Assembly: GCA_964459985.1 (NCBI GenBank)
Contig: CAYWOS010000064.1
Span: 1-9,238, forward strand
Direction of reading: 5' to 3'
Length of the DNA: 9,238 bases
Source: CAYWOS01 sp964459985
Lineage (GTDB): Bacteria; Bacillota; Clostridia; Christensenellales; Aristaeellaceae
Shown piece by piece: positions 4,905 through 9,238 of this stretch. A program made the translations under genes and the position numbers. Under the pieces are notes generated by a model. That model did not search any database and was not told the origin of the DNA. It was given only the letters and a program-made list of their open reading frames with translations. The first letter of the stretch is position 1. Each line of letters opens with the position of its first letter.

Positions 4905-7900
4905 TCAGGTGCGGTCCCCGTCGTTTTGATGTCGGTCCGAGCGCCTGCGCCTGATCGGCTGATCCACCGTGAAGCCCGACGCCGTTGAATCGCTCGGTTT
5001 GATCGCCGGATAGACGATCGTGGCCTGCCGGGTCTGATCGGCGGGCGTTTCGGATGCGGAGCGGGGCGTGTACTGCTGCGTTGCCTGATGCGCTTGCGGC
5101 GTCTGCGAACGAACGGGACGATACGGATTGGTCGTCTGCGATGCATGTGGTGTGTATGTCCTGCCGACGGGCGTGAAGCTGCCGGTCGGCTGCGCGGCGT
5201 TTGCAGCGCTTTGCGGCGGAATCGCCTGATCGGCGGGCGTCTGTTGCGGCGCGCGCGTAAGCGGCTGATACTGCGACGTCGTCTGCGGCGGCTGCGCGGC
5301 GCGCGGCGTTCCGCCCATCGGCGGCATGTACGGAGCCGCCGGATAAGCGCGGGTCTGCTGCGCCGGCGGGTTGTTCTGCGCCGTGCGCATATACGGCTGA
5401 TGCCCCGCGGCGCTTGCCTGACGCATCTGCTGCGCGCGGACGGCCTGCCGCCTGCGTTCGTTGCGGCGATGAATGGTGTAAGCATACACGGCGCCGCTTC
5501 CGCCGATGAGCACGACGGCGAGCAGCACCAACCCATACGGGAAGGACGTGGTCGGCGTTTCGGGCTTGGGCGTCGTCACGCCGCCGATGGGCGCGAAGGT
5601 GTTGAAGGGCGTCGGAGACGGCGAGGGCGACGGCGACGGCGTCACGATGATCTCGGGATTCACCGTCGGCGTGGCGTAGGGGTTAAACGGTTCGTAGGAC
5701 GCGCTCAAGGTGGGATTCTTCCAGACGGTCTGGTTGTAGTCCTCGACCGCCTGAATCTGCGATCCCGTCGATATCGTCGCGTCGCTGGAGGAATTCAGGT
5801 AATTGTCGCTTTGCAGGAACTCGGTCAACTCGCCGAGCGTCAGCACGGTGAAGTAATCGCTCATGATGTACCCTTCCGTGCCCGCCTGCGATACCTGATA
5901 CCAAGAGCCTTCGTCGTTTGTGACCATGCCCAATACGAGCGCGAAGGCGTATTCGTCAAGCATCCTGATCTTGGCGGAGGATTTCGACGGCGCGGCGCGC
6001 AGATTGACTTTGTTGGTATCGACATAGCCATAGCTTGACAGATTGTTTTCACTGACGGCGGGCGTTTGCGTGACGGAGGGCGAAGGCGTCGGGGTCTTGA
6101 GCGATTCCAGATATCCCGTGACCTCCCAATCGCTGAGCATTCTGATCTGATCGCCCCTGATATATCCCCAGAAGGAGCCGCTCTGGACGACATGCCACGT
6201 CGTGCCGCCCACGTACTCCTGACCGTGCACCATAACGACCGAGCCGATCTGAAGAACCTCCTCGATCTTCGCGTTTGTGTCCGGGAAGGAGCGCATCGGC
6301 ACGTTATCGCCCTGCGTGATGGCATACCCGTCGTACTGCGCGGGATTGGGGGTCGGCGTCGAGGTGGGCACGGCGGGCGAAAGGTTGTTGATGTAGTAGG
6401 CGGCTTCCTCGTTATTGATGTGGCGAAGCGCAGAATCCTCGATGAAACCGCGCATATTGATGCCGATGACATCCGCGGAGTCCCAGCACACGCCGTCGAC
6501 ATGCGTCTGCGCCGTGATATTGACGAGCGTACGCTCGGGCAGCGTGGTGAGAATCGAATCGTACGTCAGGCTGACGCCCGTACGCAGGAACGTCTGCGTC
6601 GTGGTCAGCGCGTAGCCGTGATAAATCTCCGGCGTGGCGGTCGGCGTAACGACAGGCATGTCCGTCACCGTAACCGTCGGCGACGCGGCGGGCGGCTGCG
6701 TGACGACAGGCGGCGGCGTCGTGGTGACGACCGGCGTCTGCGTCGGCATGGGCGAGGGCAGCGAAGCCTGATAGGCGGCGTTTTGCTCGTCGGTCATGGG
6801 CGTGACGAATTTCGCCATGATGTAGCCTTGCTTGCCGCCGGCGTTGGCGAAATACCATTTGGTGCCGTCCTCGTCTGTCGAGGACTGATAGATCCACAAA
6901 CGCGTATTCTTGGCGAGCGAGGTGATCACGTTATTCCCCGTTTGCGGCGCGCGGCGGAACCGAACCGACGTATCGTTGACCGTCCCCCATCGGTCGATGG
7001 GCGCGCCGTCCGGTACGGGCGTGGCGGCGGTCGTCGGGGTCGGCGTCGGCGTAGGCTGCGCGATGCCGAACAGCGCGGCGATCTCGGCGTCGGACAGGAT
7101 ACGGATGAAATTGCTCTTGAGGAAGCCGCGCGCGCCCTGGATATCGACAAGATACCATTCCTCGTTCAGCTCGTTGACGACCAGCCCCACGATGTGCGCC
7201 AGCTCGTTCTTTGCGAGCGTGCGGATGATGTTGGCGTCGATCTGATTGCTCGGCGAGGAGCGGAAATTGAGTCCGTCGTTCTTGGGATAGCAATAGGTGT
7301 CCATCGGCACGACGACGTAAGGCAGCGGCGTCGCGGTCGCGTTGTCGGGTGTCGCCGTGGCGGCGGGCTGATACCAGAAGATGATTTCACTGATCGACAA
7401 ATTGCCCGTTTCGTCCAGATAGACGCTCTGGCTGTTCTCGCCCAGAAGCGTGTAGCCCGGCAGCAGGTTGATGGGATTGGCCATGAAACTGTTGTTGCCG
7501 ATCACGCAAAGCTCGGTCTGCGAGGAAGCAACGTCCATTCCGTCCAGACTCCGGTAATAGATGTTGATGAACACTTCGTCCGGCTCGCTGACATAGAAGA
7601 CGATCTCGCCCGGCGTCGCAACGCCGTTCGCGTCGACGGCCACCGTTTTCTCGGCGTCGTCGCTCAAGATATAGCCGTAACCGAGCTTGCTCGCGTCGTA
7701 CCTAATGATGTTCTGCTGTCCCTCAAAGCACGGTACGGCCGTCTCAACGTAAAGCGCCGTTCCATCGAGCGTTTTATACTGCACGGTGATCAGGGCGACT
7801 TTGGGCGCCGGCGGCGGCGTCTGCGTGACGACCGGCTCTTCCGTCGCCGCGCTCCTGCGATAATAGAAGAAGATTTCACCCGTCGGCGCGCTGTCCCGGT

Positions 7901-9238
7901 TGACGGTCACATAGCGGACGGTTTCGCCGTCCGGCTCGTAATTCGGCAATAGGTCGCGCGGAGAAGCGGTCACGGGGATATCCTGCCCCTCGGAGAGCGT
8001 GACGACGCTGTCGCTCGCGACGGGAATGTTGTCGGCGTCGACGTAATGGATGGTCAGCGTCATGGTCCGGATTTCGGAAACAGGCTCCCGGTATTCGTAA
8101 TAAAAGGTGATCTCATCCGTCAGAGGGCTCGATTGATCGACGGTCACATACTGCACGTCGTCGCCCGTCAGCACATAATTGGGCAGAAGGTTTTCGGGGC
8201 TGGCGGCAATGGGCTGTCCGGCGCCTTCGCCGAGCGTGCGCGTCTGGTCATTCGCTACCGGGATCATATCGAAATTCACATAATGAATGGTCAGCGTAAG
8301 CGTTTTCGGCGTGGAAACGGGCGCATGGTAATCGTATATGAAGAAGATTTCCGAGTTATCGGCGCTGTTCTCGCTGATGCTGACATACTGCGTTTCATCG
8401 CCTGCCAGCGAGTAATCGGGCAAAAGATTCTTCGGATTCGCGGTCACGGGCTGGTCGCTGCCAAGGCCGAGGGTGACGATATCGTCATCCGCCACCGGCA
8501 CGAATTGCGAATCCACATAATGCACGGTCAGCGTGACGGTTTTTGCGGCGACCTGTTTATAGTAGAAGGTGATTTCGGCCGTGTCGGCGCTGTCACGGTT
8601 CACGGTGATGTACTGGACGCCGGACCCGTCAAGCTCGTAATTGGACAACAGATCCTGCGGATCGGCGGCGATGGGAATATCAACGCCCTCGCTGATCTGG
8701 AAAACCGAATCAAGCGCGACGGGAATGTTGTCGCGGTTGACGTAATGCACGGTCAGCGTGATGACTTTAGGCTCGACGATCGGCTCGACATAACGATAGA
8801 AGAAATAGACGTCCATCGCGTCGGACGAATTCTGATCGATATCGAAATACTGCACGGGCTGGCCGTCAAGCTCATAATTCGGCGTCAGGTTCTGCGGATT
8901 GGCGGCGACCGGCACGCCCTGCCCCTGACTGATTGTCAGCGTATCGCTTTCCGCGACGGGCATATAGCCGGCGTCGACATAGTAAACGGTCACCTGAACG
9001 GTTTTCGGCGCGGGCGTGTACGAATACACGAAGTAAATCTCGTATTCTGCGGGGCTGCTCTGATCGACGGTGACGTACTGCGTGCCGTCGCCCGACAGCG
9101 TGTAATCGGGCTGGAGGTTCTGCGGATCGGCGGTAATCGGCTGGTTCGCGCCCTCCCCGAGCGTCCGCACGTCGTCGCTGGCGACGGGCATGTACTGATC
9201 GTTCACATAATGCACGGTCAGCGTCATGGTTTTCGGCG
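4905..9238 (-). CDS. Large membrane-anchored surface protein: MucBP-like repeats, SH3b domains, one TM, cytoplasmic tail (5' partial)
   Basis: The frame is open to the window edge, so the N-terminus and signal peptide lie outside; 1440 residues are visible from the in-frame Met at 9227 (probably not the start) and numbered from it. Eight MucBP-like repeats of 70-89 residues occupy 1-622. Five SH3b domains lie at about 642-724, 745-824, 869-949, 965-1044 and 1065-1144, joined by linkers rich in TP and SP (for example PTPTPTPTT, SPSPSPSPTP). A stalk leads to one membrane segment (about 1229-1250, FPYGLVLLAVVLIGGSGAVY), then a basic HRRNERRRQ. By the positive-inside rule the repeats are outside and a 190-residue Gln/Pro/Thr/Ala-rich tail is inside. 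There is no LPXTG. SH3b domains usually bind peptidoglycan and MucBP-type repeats occur in adhesins, so a wall-spanning anchor or sensor is likely. Partner, ligand and name are unknown. Confidence 0.88.
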   Translation of the reverse strand, partial: PKTMTLTVHYVNDQYMPVASDDVRTLGEGANQPITADPQNLQPDYTLSGDGTQYVTVDQSSPAEYEIYFVYSYTPAPKTVQVTVYYVDAGYMPVAESDTLTISQGQGVPVAANPQNLTPNYELDGQPVQYFDIDQNSSDAMDVYFFYRYVEPIVEPKVITLTVHYVNRDNIPVALDSVFQISEGVDIPIAADPQDLLSNYELDGSGVQYITVNRDSADTAEITFYYKQVAAKTVTLTVHYVDSQFVPVADDDIVTLGLGSDQPVTANPKNLLPDYSLAGDETQYVSISENSADNSEIFFIYDYHAPVSTPKTLTLTIHYVNFDMIPVANDQTRTLGEGAGQPIAASPENLLPNYVLTGDDVQYVTVDQSSPLTDEITFYYEYREPVSEIRTMTLTIHYVDADNIPVASDSVVTLSEGQDIPVTASPRDLLPNYEPDGETVRYVTVNRDSAPTGEIFFYYRRSAATEEPVVTQTPPPAPKVALITVQYKTLDGTALYVETAVPCFEGQQNIIRYDASKLGYGYILSDDAEKTVAVDANGVATPGEIVFYVSEPDEVFINIYYRSLDGMDVASSQTELCVIGNNSFMANPINLLPGYTLLGENSQSVYLDETGNLSISEIIFWYQPAATATPDNATATPLPYVVVPMDTYCYPKNDGLNFRSSPSNQIDANIIRTLAKNELAHIVGLVVNELNEEWYLVDIQGARGFLKSNFIRILSDAEIAALFGIAQPTPTPTPTTAATPVPDGAPIDRWGTVNDTSVRFRRAPQTGNNVITSLAKNTRLWIYQSSTDEDGTKWYFANAGGKQGYIMAKFVTPMTDEQNAAYQASLPSPMPTQTPVVTTTPPPVVTQPPAASPTVTVTDMPVVTPTATPEIYHGYALTTTQTFLRTGVSLTYDSILTTLPERTLVNITAQTHVDGVCWDSADVIGINMRGFIEDSALRHINNEEAAYYINNLSPAVPTSTPTPNPAQYDGYAITQGDNVPMRSFPDTNAKIEEVLQIGSVVMVHGQEYVGGTTWHVVQSGSFWGYIRGDQIRMLSDWEVTGYLESLKTPTPSPSVTQTPAVSENNLSSYGYVDTNKVNLRAAPSKSSAKIRMLDEYAFALVLGMVTNDEGSWYQVSQAGTEGYIMSDYFTVLTLGELTEFLQSDNYLNSSSDATISTGSQIQAVEDYNQTVWKNPTLSASYEPFNPYATPTVNPEIIVTPSPSPSPSPTPFNTFAPIGGVTTPKPETPTTSFPYGLVLLAVVLIGGSGAVYAYTIHRRNERRRQAVRAQQMRQASAAGHQPYMRTAQNNPPAQQTRAYPAAPYMPPMGGTPRAAQPPQTTSQYQPLTRAPQQTPADQAIPPQSAANAAQPTGSFTPVGRTYTPHASQTTNPYRPVRSQTPQAHQATQQYTPRSASETPADQTRQATIVYPAIKPSDSTASGFTVDQPIRRRRSDRHQNDGDRT
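5478..5543 (-). other. Transmembrane segment of the large surface protein
   Basis: Twenty-two uncharged residues, FPYGLVLLAVVLIGGSGAVY then AY, are followed at once by an Arg-rich stretch. It divides the outside domains from the cytoplasmic tail encoded at 4905-5477. Confidence 0.85.
5796..7304 (-). repeat. Five SH3b domains with Pro/Thr linkers
   Basis: The units lie at 7056-7304, 6756-6995, 6381-6623, 6096-6335 and 5796-6035. Each carries a recognisable order: an opening strand ending in an LNFRSSPS/VNLRAAPS/VRFRRAPQ-like motif, a W in the EEWYLV/TKWYFA/GSWYQV strand, a GF/GYI strand, then an acidic (L)SDxE or MTDEQ tail that precedes the linker. Unit 3 is the most diverged (FLRTGVS, GVCWDS). 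The protein relatedness is clear, but DNA identity between units looks low, so these are old duplications. Confidence 0.8.
7362..9238 (-). repeat. Array of eight MucBP-like repeats, array runs out of the window
   Basis: Repeat boundaries (coding order): 9000-9227, 8763-8999, 8538-8762, 8301-8537, 8064-8300, 7797-8063, 7572-7796 and 7362-7571. Repeats 1-6 share a TLTVHYVD opening, PVA, an acidic-glycine turn (LGEG or ISEG), a P-x-(D/N)-L-x-x-(N/D)-Y core, QYVTV and an EI(T/F)FYY close. Repeats 7 and 8 are diverged (YKTLDG and YRSLDG openings). The bases before the Met at 9227 encode PKT, the same join seen between other repeats, so at least one more repeat probably lies upstream. Confidence 0.82.

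Noticed and set aside
5544..5800. Sortase (LPXTG) anchor near the membrane segment
   Set aside because: The residues before the membrane span are Thr/Pro-rich but contain no LPXTG-like motif, and the tail after it is far too long for a sortase signal.
6066..7952. A 628-residue plus-strand open frame opposite the large surface protein
   Set aside because: It is an Arg/Asp/Gly-rich antisense shadow caused by the GC-rich codon use of the real minus-strand gene; no domain or ribosome site is seen.

Overview
The window looks like part of a draft, GC-rich Gram-positive genome, most likely an uncultured gut-type Clostridia. That placement is inferred from a signal-peptide CHAP wall hydrolase, SH3b and MucBP-like surface modules, strong GGAG-type ribosome sites and a 100-N scaffold gap. 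It does not rest on a marker gene. All five genes I support lie on the minus strand, so transcription runs from base 9238 towards base 1.

Right to middle (9238-3965) is a cell-surface pair. The first gene is a very large bitopic membrane protein that enters the window already inside its repeats. It has eight MucBP-like repeats, five SH3b domains on Pro/Thr linkers, one membrane segment and a disordered Gln/Pro/Thr-rich cytoplasmic tail. It is followed 32 bp later by a secreted CHAP hydrolase with a C-terminal peptidoglycan-binding domain. A GC-rich hairpin just past the stop probably ends this unit.

The middle (3964-3696) is a leader of about 270 bp with two extended -10 promoter candidates exactly 80 bp apart and a small hairpin at the predicted 5' end of the longer transcript. 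They would drive a three-gene unit (3678-848): a strongly degenerate GMP-synthase-like protein, a double-GNAT acetyltransferase and ribonuclease HI. The intergenic gaps are 32 and 18 bp. The GuaA-like protein keeps the fold-level pattern of GMP synthase but has lost the glutaminase nucleophile and histidine, the acid of the PP-loop and most XMP-contacting motifs. It is the strongest candidate here for an uncharacterised function.

The left end (1-880) has no gene except the rnhA tail. It holds a 139-bp tandem duplication that includes the last codons and stop of rnhA. Beyond it is a degenerate tandem array of units of about 36-41 bp, organised partly as 78-bp dimers and interrupted by exactly 100 Ns. 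The array reads as non-coding and the gap as an assembly break inside the repeats.
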